DNA from: Paludifilum halophilum
GTDB lineage: Bacteria > Bacillota > Bacilli > Thermoactinomycetales > DSM-45169
Direction of reading: 5' to 3'
NCBI RefSeq assembly: GCF_002245355.1
Contig: NZ_NOWF01000015.1
Location: 1 to 46,106, forward strand
Length of the DNA stretch: 46,106 bases
In this document: piece after piece, positions 1 to 7,370 of the stretch
How the letters are laid out: each line of letters opens with the position of its first letter
How positions within the stretch are numbered: the stretch's first letter is position 1
Position numbers and translations under genes: made by a program
Notes under the pieces: generated by a model
What the model saw: only the letters and a program-made list of their open reading frames with translations
Told to the model about the DNA's origin: nothing
The model's database searches: none

Positions 1-70
1 TATTCCCAACCTCCAACGCTTCTTTGGAGACCTGTACTTTAAACTCGTTTGAGTAATTTTGCCGTTTCAT
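1..70 (-). CDS. transposase OrfA, IS3-type (partial, N-terminus)
   Basis: Only the first 23 codons are present, reading leftward off the window. The peptide starts MKRQNYSNEFKVQV, which matches the beginning of the HTH_Tnp_1 (PF01527) DNA-binding domain of IS3-family OrfA proteins. A GGAAGGGG ribosome site precedes the ATG. The same 70 bases occur at 46037-46106 on the other strand. A catalytic OrfB with a DDE domain would be expected outside the window. Confidence 0.75.
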   Translation of the reverse strand, partial: MKRQNYSNEFKVQVSKEALEVGN

Positions 71-143
71 CAGAAAAACCCCTTCCAACTTTAGTTTAGA
101 ACATCATCTCCAGGATGTCCAAAGTCGGATAGGGGCTTAAGAG
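1..143 (-). mobile_element. IS3-type insertion sequence, one end (left copy)
   Basis: This segment is the reverse complement of 45964-46106 with a single mismatch (position 128 against 45979). It contains the start of a transposase OrfA reading leftward off the window, preceded by about 73 bp of IS end. The element stops at 143/144, where the remaining part of a CRISPR repeat begins directly, so the IS was inserted into an array. The rest of the element lies outside the window. The family is inferred from the OrfA N-terminus; the exact terminal inverted repeat cannot be fixed from one end. Confidence 0.85.
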
Positions 144-370
144 ACCAAACTACCTATGAGGGATTGAAACTACAACCAATCCATCCACAAATTCCTCGGC
201 ATCCTGAGTTACCAAACTACCTATGAGGGATTGAAACTGAACGTGGTGCGGATGATCGGACCGGTGTTGATGCGCGTTACCAAGCTACCTATGAGGAATT
301 GAAACTTGGAAAGCTATTAAAAGAAAAAGGCCTGACCCAGAGTTATCGATCTACCTACGAGAATGCAAAC
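144..370 (+). CRISPR. CRISPR array A (IS-truncated, 4 repeats)
   Basis: Repeats lie at 144-170 (first three bases lost at the IS junction), 208-237, 276-305, and a decayed last repeat at 342-370. The unit is 30 bp, starting GTTACC and ending ATTGAAAC. The leader-proximal part of the array, and its leader, are missing because the IS sits directly against the first visible repeat. The last repeat ends AATGCAAAC, an altered 3' end shared with the last repeats of arrays B and E. Spacers are 36-38 nt. Orientation follows from the leaders of the other arrays and the ATTGAAAC 5' handle expected of type I-B crRNAs. Confidence 0.93.
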
Positions 371-619
371 TTTAAACGCGGTTCGATCAGACGGAGGAGT
401 AGAATCAACGAGGTCCCAGTTTAAAGATGGATTTATTTCGTGAATCGAAAATGTCGTCGATGTCCAGTGAGGGAAAAACCCCCCGGGGATCGACGACATT
501 TTTGTATTCAGGGGATTCCTTGATATCACGGGAAAAGCGAAAAAAGGGAGTTGTGGAGAGGCAGATTTTCGTGTACCTTAAGGAGAGAAGAAAATGGCTT
601 GGTTATGGGCTTTTCTGGG
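371..619 (+). promoter_or_regulatory. CRISPR leader of array B
   Basis: The element starts with a conserved block around TTCGATCAGACGG. A hairpin follows with arms 449-461 and 489-501 (perfect 13 bp), then five T. A candidate sigma-A promoter is TTGTGG at 551-556, 17 nt, TACCTT at 574-579. An AAGGAG site at 580-585 precedes an ATG at 594, about 25 nt before the first repeat. All of these elements recur in the other leaders. The promoter assignment is inference. Confidence 0.8.
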
Positions 620-981
620 GTTACCAAGCTACCTATGAGGAATTGAAACAAACGGTAATTCCCTTGAACCAAGGGGACGGCTTTCGTGTTACCAAGCTAC
701 CTATGAGGAATTGAAACCCCAAAAGTATGGTGATATCTAAAATTTCATCACCGTTACCAAGCTACCTATGAGGAATTGAAACCGGTCTATTCGCATCGAC
801 GTTGTAATGGCTTCGTAGGTTACCAAGCTACCTATGAGGAATTGAAACACAGGACTGTATCGGCTGATAGCCGATAGCCGTAGATGTTACCAAGCTACCT
901 ATGAGGAATTGAAACATCAATTGGTGTCAGAAGAGGTCGGGGGATACGTCGGGTTACCGATCTGCCTACGAGAATGCAAAC
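620..981 (+). CRISPR. CRISPR array B (6 repeats)
   Basis: Repeats start at 620, 688, 753, 819 and 886 and share one allele (CCAAGC, then CTATGAGG). A decayed 29-bp last repeat lies at 953-981 and switches to the CCGATCTG/AATGCAAAC type. Spacers are 35-38 nt. The oldest spacer (916-952) is identical to the oldest spacer of array E (2960-2996), and both are followed by the same decayed repeat type. Confidence 0.97.
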
Positions 982-1229
982 TTTAAACACGGTTCGATCA
1001 GACGGAGGAGTAGAATTAACGAGGTCCCAGTTTAAAGATGGATTTATTTCGTGAATCGAAAATGTCGTCGATGTCCAGTGCGGGAAAAACCCCCGGGGAT
1101 CGACGACATTTCTATATCCGTCGGATTCCTTGATAGCACAGGCAAAAGCGGGAAAAAGGAGTTGTGGAGAGACGGATTTTCGTTTACTTTAAGGATAGAA
1201 GGAAATGGCTTCGTCATGGGCTTTTCTGG
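982..1229 (+). promoter_or_regulatory. CRISPR leader of array C
   Basis: Paralogue of the array B leader. The hairpin spans about 1060-1111, followed by the GGAGTTGTGG promoter-like block and a Shine-Dalgarno/ATG just before the repeat. It has one G fewer than the other leaders directly before the first repeat, which changes the reading frame of the conserved ATG into the array. Confidence 0.8.
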
Positions 1230-1525
1230 GTTACCGATTTACCTACGAGGAATTGAAACCCTGTCACATCCCAGGCACTGATAGACTGAACGTCCGTTAC
1301 CGATCTACCTACGAGGAATTGAAACTATTTCGTGGCTTGATCAGCTTTTTGCAGAACCGTCGTTACCGATCTACCTACGAGGAATTGAAACACTCCAATG
1401 GCGTAAGGGTCCAAAACTCATCCGGTTGTTACCGATCTACCTACGAGGAATTGAAACTGCTTCAGCTAAGCCCGTACAGTCGTCGTATTCCAGTCAGTTA
1501 CCGATCTACCTACAAGGATTGAAAC
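1230..1525 (+). CRISPR. CRISPR array C (5 repeats)
   Basis: Repeats start at 1230, 1296, 1362 and 1428 (CCGATCTACC, CTACGAGG allele; the first has GATTTACC). A shortened 29-bp last repeat is at 1497-1525. Beyond it the trailer contains a further decayed repeat-like stretch near 1574-1598 that is also found after array G. Confidence 0.96.
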
Positions 1526-1830
1526 CTGAAACACGCGTTGCAACCTTTAACAAAGCTCCGCCTTCTTTGTACACTATCTACGAAAATACAATCTTCAAAA
1601 GCGGTTCGATCAGATGATGAAGCGTCCCATTTATAAAGATGGATTTATTTCGTGGATCGAAAGTGTCGTCGATGTCCGGTAGAGGAAAAAACCCCGGGGA
1701 TCGACGACATTTTTGAAATGCCCGGATTCCTTGATACCATGAGAAAAGCGGGAAAAGGGAGTTGTGGAAAGGCGGGTTTTCGTGTACCTTAAGGAGAGAA
1801 AGAAATACCTTAGTTGTGGGCTTTTTTGGG
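1526..1830 (+). promoter_or_regulatory. trailer of array C and leader of array D
   Basis: The first 80 bp are the trailer, nearly identical to 11048-11130. The rest is a leader with the hairpin at about 1660-1712 (one G-T wobble in the stem) and the TTGTGG/TACCTT block. In this copy the conserved ATG near the repeat has changed to ATA, so the mini-ORF start is lost. Confidence 0.8.
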
Positions 1831-2141
1831 GTTACCAAGCTACCTACAAGGAATTGAAACGCCGCCGCGAATGCCGCATCTACCTCATTCCATGGATCGG
1901 TTACCAAGCTACCTACAAGGAATTGAAACTGCTTCCTTACACTGTGGTTGTTTGGGTTATTGATCTGATTCAGCCGCGTGCTATCGATGCTGGACCCGGC
2001 GAGGGTTGATGCGTCTCCCTGTTTTCCAGGGGTTCTGTTTAGGTTACCGATCTACCTACGAGGGATTGAAACCGCATGCCCATGACGATATTTGCCGGAG
2101 TGGAAAGGATGTTGCCAAACTACCTACGAGGGTTAGGGATC
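1831..2141 (+). CRISPR. CRISPR array D (4 repeats, one overlong interval)
   Basis: Repeats lie at 1831-1860 and 1900-1929 (CCAAGC, CTACAAGG allele), 2043-2072 (CCGATC, GAGGGATTG allele), and a decayed last repeat from 2111 (GTTGCCAAAC, ending in GGTTAGGGATC). The interval 1930-2042 is 113 nt, about three times a normal spacer. It contains GTTATTGATCT at about 1956, an exact match to the start of a repeat variant used elsewhere. The last spacer (2073-2110) and last repeat recur in array L at 23624-23690. Confidence 0.93.
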
Positions 2142-2443
2142 GAGTGTGAACGTAACCCTGACCACTCAAGAACGTGCTAAATCAACACCTCTGGCAAACG
2201 CGGTTCGATCAGATGGAGAAGTAAAATTAACGGGGTCTCATTTATGAAAAATGGATTTTATTTCGGGAGGCGAAATGGTCGTCGATGTCCGGTAGGGGAA
2301 AAATCCCCGGGGATCGACGACATTTTTGTACCCGCTGGATTCCTTGATATCACGGGAAAAACGGAAAAAGGGAGTTGTGGAAAGGCGGGTTTTCGTGTAC
2401 CTTAAGGAGAGAAAGAAATGCCTTGGTTGTGGGCTTTTTTGGG
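2142..2443 (+). promoter_or_regulatory. trailer of array D and leader of array E
   Basis: The trailer block (GTGTGAACGTAACCC and onward) is shared with arrays I and L. The leader part has the hairpin at about 2274-2325, whose left arm carries a one-base bulge, plus the promoter-like block and an ATG at 2418. Confidence 0.8.
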
Positions 2444-3025
2444 GTTACCAAGCTACCTACAAGGAATTGAAACAGATGAGGCTCTTTCTGTTCCTGACCG
2501 GGATCTTAACCGTTACCAAGCTACCTACAAGGAATTGAAACAACAGCTCCATCTTCTTGACATCCTCGAAGGTCAGCAGGGTTACCAAGCTACCTACAAG
2601 GAATTGAAACTAATAGTTTCTATCCTCCCCAGTGGGTTGAGGTTTTGGGAGTTACCAAGCTACCTACAAGGAATTGAAACATATAAAACAAAAATCATCC
2701 CGATGATCCCTACATCACTTAGTTACCAAGCTACCTACAAGGAATTGAAACCAACTCCCTTGCCTGTCGGACACAATCCCGCCATTTCTGTGTTACCAAG
2801 CTACCTACAAGGAATTGAAACCAAAAATATGGATATGTTGTCCGTATCGCTTATAGAAAAGTTACCAAGCTACCTACAAGGAATTGAAACGACGGATCGA
2901 CCGGGTGCTGGTGATGCATGAAGGACGGAGTTACCAAGCTACCTACGAGGAATTGAAACATCAATTGGTGTCAGAAGAGGTCGGGGGATACGTCGGGTTA
3001 CCGATCTACCTACGAGAATGCAAAC
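2444..3025 (+). CRISPR. CRISPR array E (9 repeats)
   Basis: Repeats start at 2444, 2512, 2581, 2651, 2722, 2792 and 2861 (all CCAAGC, CTACAAGG), then 2930 (CTACGAGG) and a decayed last repeat at 2997-3025 (AATGCAAAC end). The oldest spacer, 2960-2996, is identical to that of array B. The change from CTACGAGG to CTACAAGG between the oldest and newer repeats shows a mutation in the leader-proximal repeat that was then copied with each acquisition. Confidence 0.97.
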
Positions 3026-3130
3026 TTTAAACACTTCGATCAGACAACGAAATAGAATCAATCAACGGTTTTAATTACAAGGATGGATATTTTGTGAATC
3101 GAAATTGTCGATGTCTTAGGGGAAAAACTA
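3026..3130 (+). other. decayed CRISPR leader remnant at the island boundary
   Basis: After array E the usual leader start (TTCGATCAGAC, then GATGGATATTTTGTGAATCG) is recognisable. It carries substitutions and deletions, its hairpin is damaged, and it is not followed by an array. The toxin island begins immediately after. Normal leader sequence resumes at about 10092, so the island appears to have been inserted into the leader series. Confidence 0.65.
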
Positions 3131-3167
3131 CAAGAGTTCGAAGAGTATTCGTGCAGGTGGGAAATTT

Positions 3168-3638
3168 ATGATGAATATCCAATGGAGAATGTTCATTAAA
3201 TGGACTTTTATCATACTTCTCTCTTTTGTAGTCTTGGTTATCGTATTTTTCCAGCTTTTCGGATTATACCGTGTGTATGGAGACAGCATGGAGCCGGCAT
3301 TGAAACATGATGAAATGGTGATGACCTTCAAATGGGGCCGAGATCCTGAGGTAGGGGACATTATCCTTTTTCGACAGGATCAGAACATCTATATCAAACG
3401 CGTCGTCGCCCTTTCCGGTTCTACGGTGGAAGCTAAAAACCAGCGACTATCCATCAACGGCAAACCGGCAAAAGAGGAGTATTTGTCAAAAGAACAGCCT
3501 TTGCAGGCGTTTGGTCCTGTCAACGTCCCGGAGGAAGCGGTCTTCGTTTTGGGGGACGATCGCGAAAAAAGCTATGACAGCCGCAAAATGGGCCCCATTT
3601 CCAAGGAACGAATCAAAGGGATTCTAATCGTTCATTAA
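3168..3638 (+). CDS. lepB: signal peptidase I (S26 family)
   Basis: A 156-residue type I signal peptidase, a membrane-bound serine protease that removes signal peptides outside the membrane. An N-terminal membrane segment (about residues 12-33) is followed by box B GDSMEP with catalytic Ser40, box D around Lys77 (YIKRVV), and box E GDDREKSYDSR near residues 129-139. Length is typical of Gram-positive Sip-type enzymes. An AGGTGGG site lies about 8 nt before the ATG. It is the first gene of a run with the Yip1-like protein and the pilin-toxin fusion (20 bp and 3 bp gaps), which suggests a part in maturing or exporting that toxin. That link is inference; it could also be a general signal peptidase. 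Confidence 0.93.
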   Translation: MMNIQWRMFIKWTFIILLSFVVLVIVFFQLFGLYRVYGDSMEPALKHDEMVMTFKWGRDPEVGDIILFRQDQNIYIKRVVALSGSTVEAKNQRLSINGKPAKEEYLSKEQPLQAFGPVNVPEEAVFVLGDDREKSYDSRKMGPISKERIKGILIVH

Positions 3639-3658
3639 CTGTATCGGAGGGCAGGATA

Positions 3659-4270
3659 TTGCGATTTTCCAATTGTGAGTATTTGAAAACGATCTGGCTC
3701 CAACCGCGAAAGACGATTTCGGAACTTCTCGAAAGCGACAAAAGGGTGTACATCCTGTTTGTATTGTTGGCCGGCATCGGACTCCGCCTGGATCAGTCCT
3801 CCAACAATAATCTGGCGGATCAAACCTCCATGGGGTATGTGCTGATATCGGCACTCCTTTTCGGGCCGATCATCGGGTTGATTGCGTGGTTCTTTTACAG
3901 TGGACTCACCCATCTGGTTGTTCGTTGGTTCGGAGGATCCGGCACCTGGCGCGAGACGAGACTCGTCTTTGCCTGGAGCACCATCCCTATGATTGCGAAA
4001 TTGTTGCTTTGGATTCCCCTGTTATTGTTTTTCGGCAGTGATCTATTCACGGCGGTGACCCCCACGATCGATAGCGGGATCGGTCCGTTTAGCCTCTTTA
4101 TGTTATTCGGCTTATTGGAGTTGATTTTAAGCATCTGGTTTTTCGTCATTCTTTCCCAGGGTCTGAGTGAGGTTCACGGTTTCTCCGCTTGGAAGGGCTT
4201 TTGGTCGGTCATTTTTCTTCCGCTGGCTCTGGTGGTTTTGATAGTCCTGGCAGTCATTCTGATTTCTTAA
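3659..4270 (+). CDS. Yip1-family integral membrane protein
   Basis: A 203-residue protein with a short cytoplasmic N-terminus and about five hydrophobic segments (roughly residues 30-45, 60-85, 105-125, 140-165 and 175-200). The segment TWRETRLVFAWSTIPMI around residues 98-114 fits the Yip1 domain (PF04893), a membrane family with no defined bacterial enzyme activity. The start is TTG, with a clear GGAGGGCAGGA ribosome site directly upstream. It stands between signal peptidase and toxin with a 3-bp gap to the toxin start, so the three are probably cotranscribed. A role in toxin display or export is possible but not shown. Confidence 0.75.
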   Translation: MRFSNCEYLKTIWLQPRKTISELLESDKRVYILFVLLAGIGLRLDQSSNNNLADQTSMGYVLISALLFGPIIGLIAWFFYSGLTHLVVRWFGGSGTWRETRLVFAWSTIPMIAKLLLWIPLLLFFGSDLFTAVTPTIDSGIGPFSLFMLFGLLELILSIWFFVILSQGLSEVHGFSAWKGFWSVIFLPLALVVLIVLAVILIS

Positions 4271-4273
4271 ACG

Positions 4274-5386
4274 ATGAGATCCCGAAGTAGAAAGGATTGG
4301 AACGGTTTGAGCCAGCTGTTATCCATCTTGCGTCCAGGGTATCGACATCTGAGAAATCAACGCGGTGCGTCTACCGTGGAATATGTGGTCGTATTGACGG
4401 CGGCGGTCGCTTTGGCCGCCATATTGTACAATGTATTGGCCAGTGACGAAATCAAGGGGACCCTACAGGCAAAAATCGAAAGCATCCTCACCGGGAACCC
4501 CGGCGCTACAGAACCGGCAGGCGGGGATTCCCCGAGCGGGGATACCGGTGGTGATTCGGAATCAGATCCTGCCCAGCCCGTATCCCATCCCACTGATCAA
4601 CCGGATAATCCGTCATCCCCACCTCCCCAAAAAGAAGAACCGAGTACATGGGATCAAATCGGTAACTATCTGGATCGGAAGTGGAACTATACAAAGAAAA
4701 AGGCCGGCGAGTACTGGGATGGATTCTGGGGTGGAATCAAAGAGGAAGGACGTTATGCCATCAGTGACCCGGTGGGTTGGTGGTTTTGGGATGATATGAA
4801 ATCCTCGATTAACGGTGTCGATGAGCGTACCGGCGAAAAGCTGGGATGGTGGGAACGGGGCGATCGTTTCATCAGCGGCATCCCTGTCGGAATCGGAAAA
4901 GGGTGGAAGTGGGGAAAAGCCGGTGGAAAGACAGCTTGGAAAGGGATCAAGGAAGTCGATGATTTTTTCATCGGACTGGCTTGCGCGAAGGAGAAGAAAG
5001 GAAAAGGTTGTACTGAAAAGAGAAGTGCACCTAAACATAATGTTGTTAACACGCTAAAGGATTTCAAAAGCTGTAAATATAATATGGGTGGACATGATCT
5101 ACTTTTAGACAAAAGGGCAATGAAACATATTCTCGAAAGACATCACCCAGATTATTACAATACGGAACTTGCTAAAGGAAAGCAAAAAACAACTTTTTTT
5201 GATGAAAGTATGACGGTTGATGACATCATCTCAATTGTTGATAGAGGAATTAAAGACAACAGAGAGAAAATTATCAATAACATAATTCCTAATGGTGGAC
5301 GTGGTCAAATTACAATTAATGTTGACGGGAAAGAATATATACTGGGCTTTAACAGATACCGAGTAGGTCAACTGTATCCCGAATAA
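4274..5386 (+). CDS. polymorphic toxin with prepilin-like N-terminus
   Basis: A 370-residue modular protein. Residues 27-72 resemble a class III (Flp/TadE) prepilin: basic leader, RGASTVEY with Gly31 before a likely cleavage site and Glu36 at +5, then a hydrophobic stretch to about 56. Residues 75-124 are a Pro/Ser/Gly/Asp linker. Residues 125-245 are a Trp/Gly-rich pretoxin region, whose last part (4892-5011) is duplicated at 8922-9041. The C-terminal 120 residues start where base composition becomes AT-rich. They contain KHILERHH (His285, His290) and end in a GQITINVDGKEY...YPE pattern reminiscent of BECR-fold RNase toxins. The toxin class is inference; no exact family is claimed. The immunity candidate follows 23 bp downstream. 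Confidence 0.75.
   Translation: MRSRSRKDWNGLSQLLSILRPGYRHLRNQRGASTVEYVVVLTAAVALAAILYNVLASDEIKGTLQAKIESILTGNPGATEPAGGDSPSGDTGGDSESDPAQPVSHPTDQPDNPSSPPPQKEEPSTWDQIGNYLDRKWNYTKKKAGEYWDGFWGGIKEEGRYAISDPVGWWFWDDMKSSINGVDERTGEKLGWWERGDRFISGIPVGIGKGWKWGKAGGKTAWKGIKEVDDFFIGLACAKEKKGKGCTEKRSAPKHNVVNTLKDFKSCKYNMGGHDLLLDKRAMKHILERHHPDYYNTELAKGKQKTTFFDESMTVDDIISIVDRGIKDNREKIINNIIPNGGRGQITINVDGKEYILGFNRYRVGQLYPE
4892..5011 (+). repeat. toxin junction repeat, copy 1 (inside full-length toxin)
   Basis: About 120 bp encoding the end of the constant pretoxin region, nearly identical (about five differences, most at the 3' end) to 8922-9041. Similarity stops at the Cys codon near 5011, which marks the recombination border between constant N-terminal part and exchangeable toxin tip. 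Confidence 0.92.
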
Positions 5387-5409
5387 AAACAAATCAGGAG
5401 ATAAAAAGT

Positions 5410-5925
5410 ATGTTTCTTGTTTGCTCGTTTATTAAAAAAGTTGGTGTAGAAATCAAGTCAAAAGAGGATCTTGAAAGGAATAGCGAAAAATATTTTGTGA
5501 ACGTGAATCAATATGAGCAACTAAAAGAGATGGACGACAAACTGGATTGGGATTATCTTGATGGTGCCATTGAAATGAAATATTACAATGAAGAGATCCT
5601 AGGGTTTCAATATTGGGATTTGGTTGATCAGTGCTGGATGTATCTTTGTGATATGCTTGAAGAGTTAAGAGAGAAAAAGGAGACATCTCGCTTCTTTCCG
5701 GATATGCCTGTGAAAATTTCCATGGTAAAGCAGAATCCAGATCACATTCGTTTTTCTCTGGATTCCCGTATTTGGATCCTGCCGATGGAAGCCTTTCAGC
5801 AAGCGATTATAAGTGGTGCAGTGGATTTCTATACGAACCTGATGAATTGTTTCGGAAAAAGCCATCCCCGGTACCCTTGGTGGAAAGATGATCTGGAAAG
5901 GATTAAAAGGAAATTTAAAGGATAA
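5410..5925 (+). CDS. candidate immunity protein for the upstream toxin
   Basis: A 171-residue acidic, soluble protein without signal or membrane segment. It lies 23 bp after the toxin stop, with an AGGAG site before the ATG. It contains two Trp-rich patches (DKLDWDYLDG and GFQYWDLVDQCWMYL) and a C-terminal YPWWKDDLERIKRKFKG. No named family is recognised. Position, size and AT-rich composition matching the toxin tip fit a cognate antitoxin that binds the toxin in the producer's cytoplasm. The function is inferred from context only. Confidence 0.7.
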   Translation: MFLVCSFIKKVGVEIKSKEDLERNSEKYFVNVNQYEQLKEMDDKLDWDYLDGAIEMKYYNEEILGFQYWDLVDQCWMYLCDMLEELREKKETSRFFPDMPVKISMVKQNPDHIRFSLDSRIWILPMEAFQQAIISGAVDFYTNLMNCFGKSHPRYPWWKDDLERIKRKFKG

Positions 5926-5997
5926 ACATTGGTTTTTTAAACACCACCACGGCCCTATTCCATAAAGCCGTTTAAAATGCGGTCATGGAGGGGAAAA

Positions 5998-6370
5998 ATG
6001 ATGGAAGTTTCTGGTGATATATCATTATAGAAAAAGAAATCTCTGAAGACAAACTTGTTCGTGCCCTGTCTGAAGTATTTTCCGTTTCGGAACAGGATAT
6101 CGTTGCAGTCTACGATTATGAGGATTTTTTGGATGCAGATACCACTAAAAAAATAGTAGTCCAACTCACTTCTAAAAAAGGGGCAGTTTCGGTGCATGCT
6201 GGGTGTGTATCTACCAAATGAGTCCTTAGCTGGTGAAGCTAATCAACAACATATCAAAAAAATAGCTCAAGTTATGGCTACCCATTGCTTGATCACCGAT
6301 GATAAGTACTAACAATCCGTATCAAATGGTACTGATTAATCCAGCGGGAAGCGAAGATCCGTTTCCTTAA
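5998..6370 (+). pseudogene. broken immunity-like gene (three frameshifts)
   Basis: An ATG preceded by GGAGGGG opens a frame (MMEVSGDI) that stops at 6030. The protein continues in other frames: IIIEKEISEDKLVRALSE up to about 6200, then LGVYLPNESLAGEANQQ to a stop at 6312, then NNPYQMVLINPAGSEDP to 6370. At least three single-base shifts are needed to read one protein of about 120 residues. The composition (acidic, small, AT-rich) and location suggest an old immunity gene that lost its toxin. The original family is not recognised. Confidence 0.65.
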
Positions 6371-6452
6371 AGGATATGAACCACGAAGACGTGATTGAGC
6401 TCAGTCCATAGATTTTAGACATATAATGAACCACCACGTAAATATTCAGTGG

Positions 6453-6485
6453 CGCCATCGGTTAAAACCGCCGGTGGCGATTTTC
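6453..6485. terminator. hairpin, possible terminator
   Basis: CGCCA at 6453-6457 pairs with TGGCG at 6475-6479 around an inner CGGTT/AACCG stem, followed by ATTTTC on the + strand. It separates the + strand pseudogene from convergent - strand genes and may serve either direction. Confidence 0.5.
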
Positions 6486-6495
6486 TGGAACTGAA

Positions 6496-6687
6496 TCATA
6501 TATCGGGTGGCGTTTGCGCTCGGCTCAACTTCTCAAAAACGTCTTCACTCACTCCCTCTATCATTGTACTCAAATCTTGCATTCCGGTAGACTGACCCAC
6601 CCTGAAAGGCAGTCCCAAAGAGCATCCAGATCCTTTAACATTCGAGTGGTTCCCCGTCCTGTGATGCCCCGCTTCATTGCTTTCCAT
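6496..6687 (-). CDS. small ORF overlapping broken immunity gene
   Basis: A 63-residue reading frame (starts MESNEAGHHRTG, ends FEKLSRAQTPPDI) whose ATG lies 14 nt inside the 3' end of the upstream frame, with GGGGAGA upstream as a possible ribosome site. It is rich in Gly, His and Ser and has no recognisable domain. It could be a real coupled gene or a chance frame in a decaying region. Confidence 0.3.
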   Translation of the reverse strand: MESNEAGHHRTGNHSNVKGSGCSLGLPFRVGQSTGMQDLSTMIEGVSEDVFEKLSRAQTPPDI

Positions 6688-7052
6688 ATATGATCTCCCC
6701 TTCATGATAAAATTCAATGACGAAAGAAGAGGCCGGGTTAAACAGCCATGTGTCAAAGCTGACTGCTGTAATATCATCGATCACCTCCATCACATTTTTC
6801 ATTTTCGATTGAACAACCGGGTAACTTCCGTCACTCCAGATTAAGTATAACGTTTCATCGTGCACGGTATTTGTAAAACCGGAGATTTCCGACAATCTCT
6901 TTTTTCACCCTAATTGTCCCAATCAATCCTCCCGTTTATAGCGACAGGAAATAACCGACACATTGCTTCAACCACCTGATTGGACTTTTCTTCAGACAGC
7001 ACTTCACAATATTCCCCTAAAGCTTCTAAGCATTCTTCGAATAAGGTCATTT
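6674..7052 (-). pseudogene. broken CdiI-like immunity gene
   Basis: Reading leftward, an ATG at 7052 opens MTLFEECLEALGEY and ends at a stop near 6909 after GRIDWDN. The C-terminal part continues in another frame from about 6895 (HDETLYLIWSDGSYPVV, then DDITAVSFDTWLFNP, then VIEFYHEGEI) to the stop at 6674. From memory this order (LFEEC start, IDW, YLIWSD, TAVSFDTWLF, EFYHEGE) recalls a family of CDI/polymorphic-toxin immunity proteins of about 130 residues. At least one frameshift splits it. The missing toxin partner fits the picture of an immunity-gene reservoir. Confidence 0.65.
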
Positions 7053-7059
7053 TGTTATA

Positions 7060-7365
7060 CTAATCCCCTGTTACACGCACTTTTTGAACCTTATTACCGA
7101 CTAACTCAGTGGTTAACTTGAATAGTTCCGTTCGATCTCTCTCATCTAAAAAAAGACTCACCTGTTCCAGTTCACTTCTCAATTTGTCGATCTGACTGTT
7201 GGCCAATGTTAAGTCCGTTTTGTAATAGTCCTTGATTTTACGCAACATGAGATAACTTCCCCAATCGTTTGTCCTTTTAAATATACCGTAATGCAAATCA
7301 GAAGAGATCTCCAACATTTTAATGATCTTGTTCTCATGATCATACAAAAGAACGTCGATTCCCAC
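7060..7365 (-). CDS. hypothetical protein, possible immunity-locus gene
   Basis: A 101-residue protein from a GTG start, ending 7 bp before the ATG of the broken CdiI-like gene, so the two form a small leftward operon. The N-terminal half (IDVLLYDHENKIIKMLEI) looks like a small alpha/beta domain. Residues 55-85 are likely helical and charged. The frame is open upstream for about 14 more codons without a better start, so the gene may be 5'-truncated at its junction with the divergent fragment at 7371. Confidence 0.5.
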   Translation of the reverse strand: MGIDVLLYDHENKIIKMLEISSDLHYGIFKRTNDWGSYLMLRKIKDYYKTDLTLANSQIDKLRSELEQVSLFLDERDRTELFKLTTELVGNKVQKVRVTGD

Positions 7366-7370
7366 GTCAG

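Noticed and set aside
449..503. Leader hairpin as a riboswitch or tracrRNA-like element
   Set aside because: There is no known riboswitch core and type I-B systems do not use tracrRNA; the stem plus T-run fits a terminator better.
2418..2921. 167-residue open frame across array E, and similar frames across arrays C, J, K and N
   Set aside because: The frame is a by-product of the regular repeat length and gives repeated LPSYLQGIET or YQATYKELK peptides from CRISPR repeats; spacers are not coding in a conserved way.
4357..5112. Several open frames on the - strand opposite the toxin gene
   Set aside because: They are shadows of the toxin reading frame, without ribosome sites or recognisable domains.
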